From the NCBI GenBank assembly GCA_022712835.1, contig JAFLJU010000379.1, forward strand, positions 1-33,308: 33,308 nt of DNA, written 5' to 3'. Positions 15,733 to 23,062 of this stretch are shown here, piece by piece. The notes below the pieces were generated by a model, which saw nothing but the letters and a program-made list of their open reading frames with translations, made no database searches and was not told the DNA's origin. The stretch's first letter is position 1; every line of letters starts with the position of its first letter. A program made the position numbers and the translations under genes. The stretch is from Desulfobacteraceae bacterium. GTDB lineage: Bacteria; Desulfobacterota; Desulfobacteria; Desulfobacterales; Desulfobacteraceae.

Positions 15733-16587
15733 ATGTATACCCTTTCAAATAGGTGCGGTATGACAGAAAAGATCAAAATCCATATTCTTCATTGCGGTTC
15801 AACTCTGGTTGATGAATCCACAATTTTCATGCCTGAGAAAAAACCATTAAACCCCTTTGCCATTCTGGGTCTTTTCCGGTCACCCAAGCATCGACTCAAG
15901 ATTCCTGTTACCGCATATCTCATTGAGCATCCCAAGGGAAAAATTCTTGTTGACACAGGGTTTCACAAAAGGGTCAGATCCAGGCCCATTAAAGAACTGA
16001 CCTGGCTCCACTATTTGATTAACAAGCCCTTACAAAAACCTGGACAAGCAATTGATGAAGTTCTGGCCTCAAGGGGAGTGAAACCCTCGGATCTGGATTA
16101 TGTGGTATTGTCCCATCTGCACACCGATCATGCCAGCGGATTAAAGCTGGTAAAGCAGGCCAGAACAATTCTGGTGAGCGAAGATGAGCTTGCCTTTGCC
16201 TCCAAAGACAAAATCAAATATGTGCATCACATGTGGAAAGGCGTGGATTTAAAGACATTCAAGTTGAATCCCTCAAAATATGGACCAGTGGGCCGGGCAT
16301 TTGACTTGTTCGGTGACCAGTCCCTGGTCCTTGTTAATCTTCCCGGACATACGCCGGGTCATGTGGCTGTGCTGATACAAAACAATGGAAAATTTTTGTT
16401 ACTCACAGGGGACTGCGGTTATGCGTACAAATCATGGGAACAGATGATACTTCCCGGCATTATGAGTGACAGGGGTGAGACGATTCGTTCCTTTGAATGG
16501 CTGCAAAAAATGTCAAGAAAACAAAACTGTGTTGGCTGTTTGGCCAACCATGAAATTGATTTGAAATCAATGGTGATTGAAGTTTGA
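15733..16587 (+). CDS. Metallo-beta-lactamase-fold hydrolase, lactonase-like
   Basis: A 284-residue protein with the full metal-binding set of the fold: SHLHTDH (H128, H130, D132, H133), PGHTPGH (H206, H210), D227 in LTGDCGY, and H273 in ANHE. The YLIEHPKGKILVDTGFH opening (about 62-78) resembles AHL lactonases of the AiiA type, which open homoserine lactone rings. There is no signal peptide, so it is cytoplasmic. The start may instead be Met10 (MTEKIK), which fits the first strand better; both Met codons have weak ribosome-binding sites. It follows the TPP enzyme by 30 bases. The true substrate is unknown; quorum signals are only one possibility. Confidence 0.85.
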   Translation: MYTLSNRCGMTEKIKIHILHCGSTLVDESTIFMPEKKPLNPFAILGLFRSPKHRLKIPVTAYLIEHPKGKILVDTGFHKRVRSRPIKELTWLHYLINKPLQKPGQAIDEVLASRGVKPSDLDYVVLSHLHTDHASGLKLVKQARTILVSEDELAFASKDKIKYVHHMWKGVDLKTFKLNPSKYGPVGRAFDLFGDQSLVLVNLPGHTPGHVAVLIQNNGKFLLLTGDCGYAYKSWEQMILPGIMSDRGETIRSFEWLQKMSRKQNCVGCLANHEIDLKSMVIEV

Positions 16588-16629
16588 TGTGTTCGTATCA
16601 AAAAACAGCTCAAATTAAAGGAGGGGTTA

Positions 16630-17472
16630 ATGTCGTTAAACCAGAATAGTTGTGTGATGGTGACCGGTGCAGGATCTGGTATTGGCTTTGCTGCGGCAGG
16701 GGCACTGATTCAAAATGGGTATACCGTGTTCGGCGGCGCCATTGACCAGTCAGAAGCGGATAGAATTACCGGAGCCTACGGGGACCGGTGCAGGCCGGTG
16801 ATCATTGATGTACGCAAAGAAAATAGCGTGGAAAAGGCCAAAGAGCAAGTCAACCAAGAGCTGAGCGGCAGACCTTTGGTGGCCCTGCTGAATATTGCCG
16901 GGGTCATAACCAATGGGCCGCTTATGGATTTAACCGAAAGCCGGTTTCAACAGATTCTCATGGTGAATGTGGTTGGCATCCATACTGTGACCCGGGCCTT
17001 TGTACCCCTGTTAAGGAAACATAAAGCAAGCAGGGTCATAAACTTGAGTTCGGCAAGCGGCACCCGGACCATGCCCTTTACAGGGGCCTATTCTGCCAGC
17101 AAATTCGGGGTTGAAGCGCTTTCAACGGCAATGCGATATGAATTCAGTGCATTGGGTATAAAAGTGGTGGTCATTGCTCCGGCCATGATTAAAACCCCCA
17201 TGGTTGATGATATTCAAAAAGAACTGAAAAAAACGACCTCAATGGCTGAATACGAAAAACCGTTGCAGGAATTCTTAAAACGAACTGTTAAATCGGCTCA
17301 AAAAGCCATTCCCATGGAAAAAATTACAGCTTGCATTATAAAAGCCATTGAAACAAAAAAACCTGCCAGACGGTATGAGCTTCATAATAATTATATCCAG
17401 GACGCCTTGCTTATGCGTGCCTTACCTGCAGGCATCACGGAGAAAATCATTTTAAAAACCCTTGGCCTTTAA
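16630..17472 (+). CDS. Short-chain dehydrogenase/reductase (classical SDR)
   Basis: A 280-residue classical SDR: cofactor motif TGAGSGIG (12-19), NIAG (88-91), catalytic S141, Y154 and K158 in YSASK. The residues after the third strand (IIDVRKEN) favour no clear NADP/NAD choice from sequence alone. It would interconvert a ketone and an alcohol. The start is supported by GGAGG ahead of ATG. It fits the operon as the redox step after a TPP carboligation or before lactone hydrolysis, but the substrate cannot be read. Confidence 0.9.
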   Translation: MSLNQNSCVMVTGAGSGIGFAAAGALIQNGYTVFGGAIDQSEADRITGAYGDRCRPVIIDVRKENSVEKAKEQVNQELSGRPLVALLNIAGVITNGPLMDLTESRFQQILMVNVVGIHTVTRAFVPLLRKHKASRVINLSSASGTRTMPFTGAYSASKFGVEALSTAMRYEFSALGIKVVVIAPAMIKTPMVDDIQKELKKTTSMAEYEKPLQEFLKRTVKSAQKAIPMEKITACIIKAIETKKPARRYELHNNYIQDALLMRALPAGITEKIILKTLGL

Positions 17473-17507
17473 GCCATATAACTAATCCAGGAAAAAAGGG
17501 GAGAAAA

Positions 17508-18776
17508 GTGAAATTGAAAAACAGATCAAAAGCAATGATTGTTTCAGCCAGTGTATTCGTGCTGATCATTTTATGGGTGGCCACGGCACCGCCATCCCAT
17601 CTGGTTATCCAACCGGCCTTTGAAATGGGAGAGGTGCCTGATGCCATCCTTGAATCAAAGGCCGAGGGGGATCCCTTATCAGAAAACCTTATCAAGGCAG
17701 CCAATACCCTTCCAGGCTATGACGAGGTCATTTTGCAAGAGGATTATGGACGGGCCTTTGTGACCTGTATGGACGGTTGGATCTGGATTGTAGATCTCAA
17801 AAAAATGATAGCAAAACGGTTTGTTGATGCACCTCTCATGGCTGCCGGTGCCCGGCAGGTTCCTGGAAATCCGGATAAGATTGTTTTTTGTGCCTCCTAC
17901 CTGTACGGAGAAACCTATCCTGAAGATGAAACGGTGGGGATCTATGAACTCACTATCTCAACTAAAGCCATACGCCCCCTGGTAAATCGTGCCCCCATAC
18001 TACCGTCTCCCCCTGGGGTGCCGCCAGGGAACCAGGGAGTCGTCTATGCTGGCCAAAGCCATTTTAGCAGGCCGCTGGATGAACTGAACAATGATAACAG
18101 CCGTCCCCTAAAATTTTGTAATGACCTGGATATCAGCAGGGACGGCAAACGAATTTATTTTAGTGAACCCTTTGCCTATGAGGGTGCCTCCATGGGCGGG
18201 GGAGCTCTGGGTGAAGCCATCACCCTGGGTAAGAATGGGCTCCTCTGGTGTCTTAACCTTGACGACAACACCATTGCTTGTGTGGCCCGGGGATATACTT
18301 TTTTAGACGGTGTATTGCTGGAAGAGGGTCCCGATAAAAAAGAAATATCCATCCTGATCACGGAAACGGTCAAGTTCCGGATCCTGAGGCTCTACCTTTT
18401 TGGGGAAAAAGCCGGGCAGGATGAAGTGGTGCAAAAAGACCTGCCCGGAATGCCCGACGGACTGGATTATGATTCCAAGGGAAGAATATGGGTGGGGCTG
18501 ATAAAACAAAGATCTTCCCTTGTTAATTGGATTCATAAAAATCCATGGATCAAGCCCTTGATTCTCAGGCTGCCTGCCTGCCTGTTCAATTCGAAAAAGG
18601 AGACGGGAATCATCGCCTTTTCACCGGATTGTTCTACCCCTCTGTATTTTACCTCCCATAATGGTACAGCCATCAGTGATATTTCAGTTGTCGTTCCGGG
18701 CAGGGATCACATTTATCTGCCCAGTTTTGATCGAAATTCAAAGGGATTTTTCAGCATGGAAAACCCGCTCCATTAA
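17508..18776 (+). CDS. Membrane-anchored strictosidine synthase-like six-bladed beta-propeller
   Basis: A 422-residue protein with a basic N-terminus (KLKNRSK) and one hydrophobic anchor (about 9-25), so the propeller is probably periplasmic. Family landmarks of the strictosidine synthase/APMAP/SMP-30 group are FCNDLDISRDGKRIYFSEP (about 203-221) and the later MPDGLDYDSKGRIWVGL (about 316-332). Relatives are calcium-dependent lactonases or esterases. Start at GTG 17508 lies behind GGGGAGA. The predicted location contrasts with the cytoplasmic MBL hydrolase, so the operon has a putative lactonase on each side of the inner membrane. Confidence 0.82.
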   Translation: MKLKNRSKAMIVSASVFVLIILWVATAPPSHLVIQPAFEMGEVPDAILESKAEGDPLSENLIKAANTLPGYDEVILQEDYGRAFVTCMDGWIWIVDLKKMIAKRFVDAPLMAAGARQVPGNPDKIVFCASYLYGETYPEDETVGIYELTISTKAIRPLVNRAPILPSPPGVPPGNQGVVYAGQSHFSRPLDELNNDNSRPLKFCNDLDISRDGKRIYFSEPFAYEGASMGGGALGEAITLGKNGLLWCLNLDDNTIACVARGYTFLDGVLLEEGPDKKEISILITETVKFRILRLYLFGEKAGQDEVVQKDLPGMPDGLDYDSKGRIWVGLIKQRSSLVNWIHKNPWIKPLILRLPACLFNSKKETGIIAFSPDCSTPLYFTSHNGTAISDISVVVPGRDHIYLPSFDRNSKGFFSMENPLH

Positions 18777-18793
18777 AAAAAGGAAAACTGCAA

Positions 18794-19822
18794 ATGACAG
18801 ATGCATTCGGATTAAATAGGGGATACCTGGGGTTGATCATTTTTATCGCTATTCTGGCAGGCTTTAGTCTCTGGTGGATTGTTTCAATCCCCAAAAATAA
18901 GATATATACAGATTCAACATCCAGCTACCGGTTCAGTAACATAACAATTTTGGCTGGGAACCCACCAGCCCTGTCAAAATTTTATACCCAGGTTTTTGGG
19001 TGCAAACCTGTCAAAGACAACACACCATTTAGGATCAACACTGTTTCCAAAGGGGGATTGCTGTCACTGCCGGGATATGAGGGGCATGGCCCTATGCTTG
19101 AAATTTTGCCATCCGCCTCACCGTCGCCAAATCAGGGCCCTCTCCAGGTCAATGATCTGGGGTATGCTCATCTGTGTTTTGAGGCAGATGATGTCAGGGG
19201 AATTGTCAGAAAAATTGTTGAAAACGGTGGATCCATTATCAGCCGGTTTCCCGGGATTGAAAAGCAGGTCTGTGTTTACACCAAGGATCCGGAGGGAAAT
19301 GTTATTGAAGTGCATCTACCTGTGCCGTCCTCCAAAACCCCCCAGGCAATCTTAAGACTTCTGGGTTCCCTGGTCCGTATAAAACTGGGGCTGGCGCCTT
19401 CAGAAAATGCCCAGATTCGGTTTCTGCATGTCAATATCATATCTGACAACTGGAAAAAACTGTCAGAATTTTATCAGAAAGCTTTTGGCGGTATCCCAAC
19501 AGGATCGGTAAGAGACTATAAAAATGAATGGATTGCCAACCTTGTAGGCATCCCAGGGGTTCATGTTAAAGGGCAACACGTGGCAGTACCGGGATTTAAA
19601 GATAACGGGCCTACACTTGAAATCTTTACTTACAATAAAAAAGCCACCCAGGGTCCGCTGGGTATAGATGACCTGGGCATAATCAGCACCGGGTACAAGA
19701 CAAAAAATCTTGGGGCTGCATTCAAGGCTGTAAAAGAAGCGGGCGGATCAATTGTCACTATCAAGGGAAAAACTTTTGCAAGGGATATTGACGGTAATTT
19801 AATTCAATTATCTGCCAGATAA
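18794..19822 (+). CDS. Membrane-anchored protein with two VOC (glyoxalase/bleomycin-resistance fold) domains
   Basis: A 342-residue protein with one N-terminal membrane helix (about 10-31) and two VOC-type domains. Domain 1 (about 45-175) keeps candidate metal ligands, H in YAHLCFEADD and E in GNVIEVHLP. Domain 2 (about 205-342) has IQLSAR at the Glu position and no obvious His at the partner place, so it is probably non-catalytic. VOC proteins include glyoxalase, dioxygenase and epimerase families. The flanking charges do not settle which side the domains face. It ends the operon, 17 bases after the propeller gene. Confidence 0.82.
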   Translation: MTDAFGLNRGYLGLIIFIAILAGFSLWWIVSIPKNKIYTDSTSSYRFSNITILAGNPPALSKFYTQVFGCKPVKDNTPFRINTVSKGGLLSLPGYEGHGPMLEILPSASPSPNQGPLQVNDLGYAHLCFEADDVRGIVRKIVENGGSIISRFPGIEKQVCVYTKDPEGNVIEVHLPVPSSKTPQAILRLLGSLVRIKLGLAPSENAQIRFLHVNIISDNWKKLSEFYQKAFGGIPTGSVRDYKNEWIANLVGIPGVHVKGQHVAVPGFKDNGPTLEIFTYNKKATQGPLGIDDLGIISTGYKTKNLGAAFKAVKEAGGSIVTIKGKTFARDIDGNLIQLSAR

Positions 19823-19860
19823 TAGGTAGCCATCAATTCAAGTCATAACCCCCTACCTAT
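19822..19860. repeat. 8-base inverted repeat at operon end
   Basis: ATAGGTAG (19822-19829) and CTACCTAT (19853-19860) are perfect reverse complements with a 23-base loop. There is no U-run, so it is not a standard terminator. It marks the junction between the operon and a decayed TetR remnant, and could be an operator or an excision scar. Confidence 0.4.
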
Positions 19861-19914
19861 GAAGACTTTACCCCAAAACTCAAACATGGTGTGGAGTATA
19901 AATGGTAGTAAACT

Positions 19915-20230
19915 CTTGAGGACATTGCCAGGCGGGCTGATTTCTCTCGCACATTGCTTTATAAAATATTTAAAAATAAAGAAGATATTTATTTGGCCGT
20001 CTATCAAGACTGGTTGATGTCACGGCATTCCATGGCCCTTGCAGCAGGAAAAAGCCCCAACCATATTTTTATGAAAATGTAATGCTCTGTTAATTGCAAA
20101 AAAAATACACCAGAATTCCATCATTTTTGCCGGAAATCAGAGCAGTTCTGCCGGTATTGCAAGATTCTCTTTTCCGACAGTATCAAGGCCCCGGAGTGAT
20201 AAATTTTTTTATCAGCACATGTTTAAGGAT
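19915..20230 (+). pseudogene. Decayed TetR-family regulator remnant
   Basis: From 19915 the frame reads LEDIARRADFSRTLLYKIFK and then NKEDIYLAVYQDW, an unmistakable TetR helix-turn-helix, ending at TAA (20080-20082). The N-terminal first helix is missing, with an in-frame stop at 19909. After 20082 a different frame gives PEIRAVLPVLQDSLFRQYQ, as in TetR C-terminal domains, so frameshifts followed. This fills most of the 452-base gap between the VOC and yoeB genes. No functional product is expected. Confidence 0.8.
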
Positions 20231-20274
20231 TAATATCTGTTAAAGACCAGTGGGTGGCAATTATTTGGCATGAT

Positions 20275-20535
20275 TCAGTAGTGATACCTGCATAAAATGA
20301 TAGTAATAAAACCATCATCAATAGCATATACGAGTCTATTTGTTTCATCAATTCGCCGCGACCAAAAACCAGATAAAGTCTCTCGCAGTGGCTCCGGTTT
20401 TCCTATTCCTTCAAATGGCTGCCTCATAGTATCATTAATAAGTTTATTAATTTGCTTGAGTGTTTTTTTATCTTGTGACTGCCAATAAATATATTCCTTC
20501 CAAGCTTCATCGGTCCAGGCTAATTTTCTATTCAT
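20275..20535 (-). CDS. yoeB: YoeB-type mRNA interferase toxin
   Basis: An 86-residue RelE-superfamily toxin that cuts mRNA at the ribosomal A site. Catalytic residues aligning with E. coli YoeB E46, R65, H83 and Y84 are E48 (in GKPEPL), R67 (TNRLVY), H85 and Y86 in the terminal CRYHY. Length and C-terminus match the family exactly. The start overlaps the antitoxin stop by 8 bases, so they are translated together. Confidence 0.96.
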   Translation of the reverse strand: MNRKLAWTDEAWKEYIYWQSQDKKTLKQINKLINDTMRQPFEGIGKPEPLRETLSGFWSRRIDETNRLVYAIDDGFITIILCRYHY

Positions 20536-20782
20536 CTAAAAGTTCTCTTTCTTGGATCTTTCCACTTTTATACTGTTCTATAGACTTTGTAAGATGTGCT
20601 GCATTAGCTGGTGACCTGAGAAGATAGAATGTCTCCATATAACTATTGAAGGTCTCTAGTGACATAACAACTGCGTCTTCTGAGTTTCGACGAGTTATTA
20701 TTGTATAATCAGCATCATTTATGACTTGGTCTAAAACAAACTTTAGATTATTTCTTGCTTCACTAAAATTGACAATTTTCAT
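20528..20782 (-). CDS. yefM: YefM-type antitoxin
   Basis: An 84-residue Phd/YefM protein. The N-terminal DNA-binding half reads MKIVNFSEARNNLKFVLDQV with TIITRRNSEDAVVMS as strand 3. The acidic C-terminus (IQERELLDE) binds the toxin. It neutralises YoeB and represses the pair by binding the palindromes ahead of it. GGAGG precedes the ATG by seven bases. Confidence 0.95.
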   Translation of the reverse strand: MKIVNFSEARNNLKFVLDQVINDADYTIITRRNSEDAVVMSLETFNSYMETFYLLRSPANAAHLTKSIEQYKSGKIQERELLDE

Positions 20783-20793
20783 AATATCCTCCA

Positions 20794-20860
20794 GACTTGT
20801 TTCGTTTGTTGTACAAGTCTAATAAATATTTTCCGACATGTCCAGTTAATTGAACAAGTC
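20794..20860 (-). promoter_or_regulatory. yefM-yoeB operator array
   Basis: GACTTGT (20794-20800) and ACAAGTC (20813-20819) form a 7-base inverted pair, GACATGTC (20835-20842) is a perfect palindrome, and ACAAGTC recurs at 20854-20860. Phd/YefM antitoxins bind multiple short palindromes upstream of their operons, so this is probably the autoregulatory site. Confidence 0.6.
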
Positions 20861-20894
20861 CCATGAAAATATTTTTGTAATCGAAGGATTGAGC

Positions 20895-20914
20895 TGAGGG
20901 GAAAATTTCCCTCA
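20895..20914. terminator. Stem-loop between the TA pair and the efflux operon end
   Basis: TGAGGG-GAAAATTT-CCCTCA is a perfect 6-base stem. It lies about 57 bases past the end of the small membrane ORF and about 150 past the kinase gene. There is no T-run beside it, so termination of the efflux operon is plausible but not certain. Confidence 0.35.
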
Positions 20915-20970
20915 AGTCAGCTTCAACCATAAAAAGCTTGAAGTATTTGAGACCATTTTAATATACAGAC

Positions 20971-21093
20971 CTATCCTTCCTGACGGATAAACGGCCGGTT
21001 CCTGATCATGAGCCAGAGGCTGCCGCCGGCAATTCCTACACAGATCTGTATTGTTCCGATTGCCCCTATGAAATCCCAGTGGGCAAATTCCAT
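20971..21093 (-). CDS. Possible 40-residue single-span membrane protein overlapping the kinase gene end
   Basis: The frame MEFAHWDFIGAIGTIQICV followed by GIAGGSLWLMI and a short basic tail RNRPFIRQEG has one hydrophobic segment of about 22 residues with positive charges after it, as in real small membrane proteins. It starts inside the last 28 bases of the kinase gene in another frame and ends with TAG at 20971. There is no clear ribosome-binding site, so it would depend on coupled translation. It could assist or tune the sensor or pump; function unknown. Confidence 0.45.
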   Translation of the reverse strand: MEFAHWDFIGAIGTIQICVGIAGGSLWLMIRNRPFIRQEG

Positions 21094-22361
21094 TCTATTT
21101 TAACGTGGGTCCCTTTGCCGGGCTGGCTGTCGATCGTAAGTTCCCAGCCGAACCGCTTGCACAGCCGGGAGACAATGCTCAGGCCAAGACCGAATCCCTG
21201 GCTCTGCTCTCCCTTGATATGAGATTGGGTTACGGAATCCAGACGGTCCGGTTCAATGCCCATGCCAGTATCAATGATTTCGATGTGGGTGTTTTCTGAA
21301 GTGATGGTTACCGATCCCCGGGACGTAAACTGGAAGGCGTTCCGTATCAGGTTGGTAACGGCAATATAAAGGACCTCCTCCCTTACCTGAAGCGTGGGGT
21401 TGTGGCGTAGGTCCAGTTTCAGCTCGACATCTTTATTTTCAATTAGATACCGGGTATTTCCCACGGCTTTTTTAACAGCCGCTTCAACATCACAGGTCTC
21501 TGTGGAGTCGTTTTCTTCACGGGCCAGCCAGAGGAAGGTTTCAATGGTTGTTTCCATGTCGTTCACAGACTTGGCAATCCGGTTCAAGGGCTTTTTCAGC
21601 AAGGGGTTTGTATCCAACTCCGGCTGCTGTTCCATGATTTCAACCGCACCTTTGACAATGGTCAGAGGGGTTCTCAGTTCGTGGCTGGCATCCCGGGTAA
21701 ACTGTTTTTCCCTGCGGATGAAGGCATTGATTCTCTGCATGGCAGTCTCTATGGTCGAGGTCAGCATACCGATTTCCCCCTTCTGGGAGTGTTCAGTCCA
21801 TTGCTCCGGGATATTTTCCGGATTCAGCCTTTTAATTTTATTCATGAGATCTATCATGGGCTTAAACACTATTCTGGAGGTAACCACTCCGATGATGGTA
21901 CCCGGAATCAGCAACACGCCCAGAGATATTATCAGGATTTGCAGTGGATTAATGAAATCATTCTCCTTGAAAAATTCCCTGCCATGAAAGAATAGGTAAT
22001 GGGTTATTTTGGTATCCGGAAGCTCGATAATCCCGACATGGAGGGGGGGGCTGTTTTTCTGGGGAAAGATGGTGTGGACACCGGGACCAAGATCCCGGAC
22101 CACCTCTTTGAATTTTTCCGGCACCTGGTCCATTCCTTTATATGCATTAATAAACTTTGAATGAGGAAGTGGCGTGGTTCGGTCCTTTTCATACTGGTAG
22201 AGAAAATAATCCACCTCTGTTTCCAGAAGGTTATCCACCAGACGACCGACATTTTTCTCCATAAGAAGAAAGGTAATGAATCCGTTGATAACCACCAGAA
22301 TGGTGCCAAAAATCAAAACGCTTGTCACGACACGGAACCGGATGCTTTGGTAAAATTTCAT
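21066..22361 (-). CDS. Sensor histidine kinase of the efflux operon
   Basis: A 431-residue membrane kinase. Two spans (about 13-33 and 140-160) enclose a 105-residue periplasmic sensor region of no named family. HAMP-like helix, then the phosphoacceptor H227 in SHELRTPL, N box N337 and N341, D364TGMG and GFGLGLS (389-395). It would phosphorylate the response regulator encoded two bases upstream, probably in response to envelope stress or a pump substrate. The start is backed by a strong ribosome-binding site (AAGGAAT). Confidence 0.93.
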   Translation of the reverse strand: MKFYQSIRFRVVTSVLIFGTILVVINGFITFLLMEKNVGRLVDNLLETEVDYFLYQYEKDRTTPLPHSKFINAYKGMDQVPEKFKEVVRDLGPGVHTIFPQKNSPPLHVGIIELPDTKITHYLFFHGREFFKENDFINPLQILIISLGVLLIPGTIIGVVTSRIVFKPMIDLMNKIKRLNPENIPEQWTEHSQKGEIGMLTSTIETAMQRINAFIRREKQFTRDASHELRTPLTIVKGAVEIMEQQPELDTNPLLKKPLNRIAKSVNDMETTIETFLWLAREENDSTETCDVEAAVKKAVGNTRYLIENKDVELKLDLRHNPTLQVREEVLYIAVTNLIRNAFQFTSRGSVTITSENTHIEIIDTGMGIEPDRLDSVTQSHIKGEQSQGFGLGLSIVSRLCKRFGWELTIDSQPGKGTHVKIEWNLPTGIS

Positions 22362-22363
22362 GG

Positions 22364-23053
22364 TTATTCCTTTCGGCCGTCCTTTAATTGGAACCCCACC
22401 CCGTGGATCGTCTGAATCAGGGCGGAGTCAAAGGGCTTGTCGATTTTTTTCCGCAAATTATAAAGATGGCTTCTGAGCACATCGCTGCCGGGAGGCATGT
22501 CTCCCCACAGGGTGTGCTCCATCTCTTTTCTGGACACCACATTGGGACTGGCCTCCATGAGCTGTTTTAAAATAGAAATACAGGTATTGTTCAGCTCGAC
22601 TTTCCGGCCCTGATGGATCACCTCAAAGGTGCCCAGGTCCATGGTCAGATCACCGACGGTCAGCACCTTTCTGTCCTGGGACCGACGCTTGGCAAGGACC
22701 CGCACCCTGGCTTCCAGCTCTTTGAGGGCAAAGGGTTTGACCAGGTAATCATCAGCCCCGGATTCAAATCCCAGCAGCTTGTCCTCCAGAGTGTCCCGGG
22801 CCGTGAGCATGATCACAGGCACCTGTTTATCCGCTTGCCCACGGAGCTTTTGGCACAGGGTAATCCCGTCCATACCCGGCAGCATTAAATCCAGAACAAT
22901 GACGTCATACTCCTGGGTCAGGGCCAGATGAAGGCCGCCGATACCGTCCATGGCAAAATCCATTATAAAGCCTTTGGCTTCCAGAAAGTCACTTATGTTT
23001 TCTACAATTGCCGGGTTGTCTTCAATGACCAGCAAACGGATATTCTCATTCAT
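22364..23053 (-). CDS. OmpR/PhoB-family response regulator
   Basis: A 229-residue regulator: receiver domain with phosphoacceptor D55 (VLDLMLPG), acidic E11-D12, T84 and K106 in YLVKPF; then a winged-helix DNA-binding domain from about 128 to 229 (LWGDMPPGSDVLRSHLYNLRKK near 184-205). It is in the same transcription unit as the pump, between the TolC gene (10 bases) and kinase gene (2 bases), so it probably controls its own operon. DNA target unknown. Confidence 0.94.
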   Translation of the reverse strand: MNENIRLLVIEDNPAIVENISDFLEAKGFIMDFAMDGIGGLHLALTQEYDVIVLDLMLPGMDGITLCQKLRGQADKQVPVIMLTARDTLEDKLLGFESGADDYLVKPFALKELEARVRVLAKRRSQDRKVLTVGDLTMDLGTFEVIHQGRKVELNNTCISILKQLMEASPNVVSRKEMEHTLWGDMPPGSDVLRSHLYNLRKKIDKPFDSALIQTIHGVGFQLKDGRKE

Positions 23054-23062
23054 CGGGACCTC

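Noticed and set aside
15733..16587. Confident AHL quorum-quenching lactonase
   Set aside because: The fold and motif order match, but the family is broad and nothing nearby encodes quorum sensing.
20895..20914. Strong Rho-independent terminator
   Set aside because: Stem is present but there is no T-run; kept only as a weak terminator candidate.
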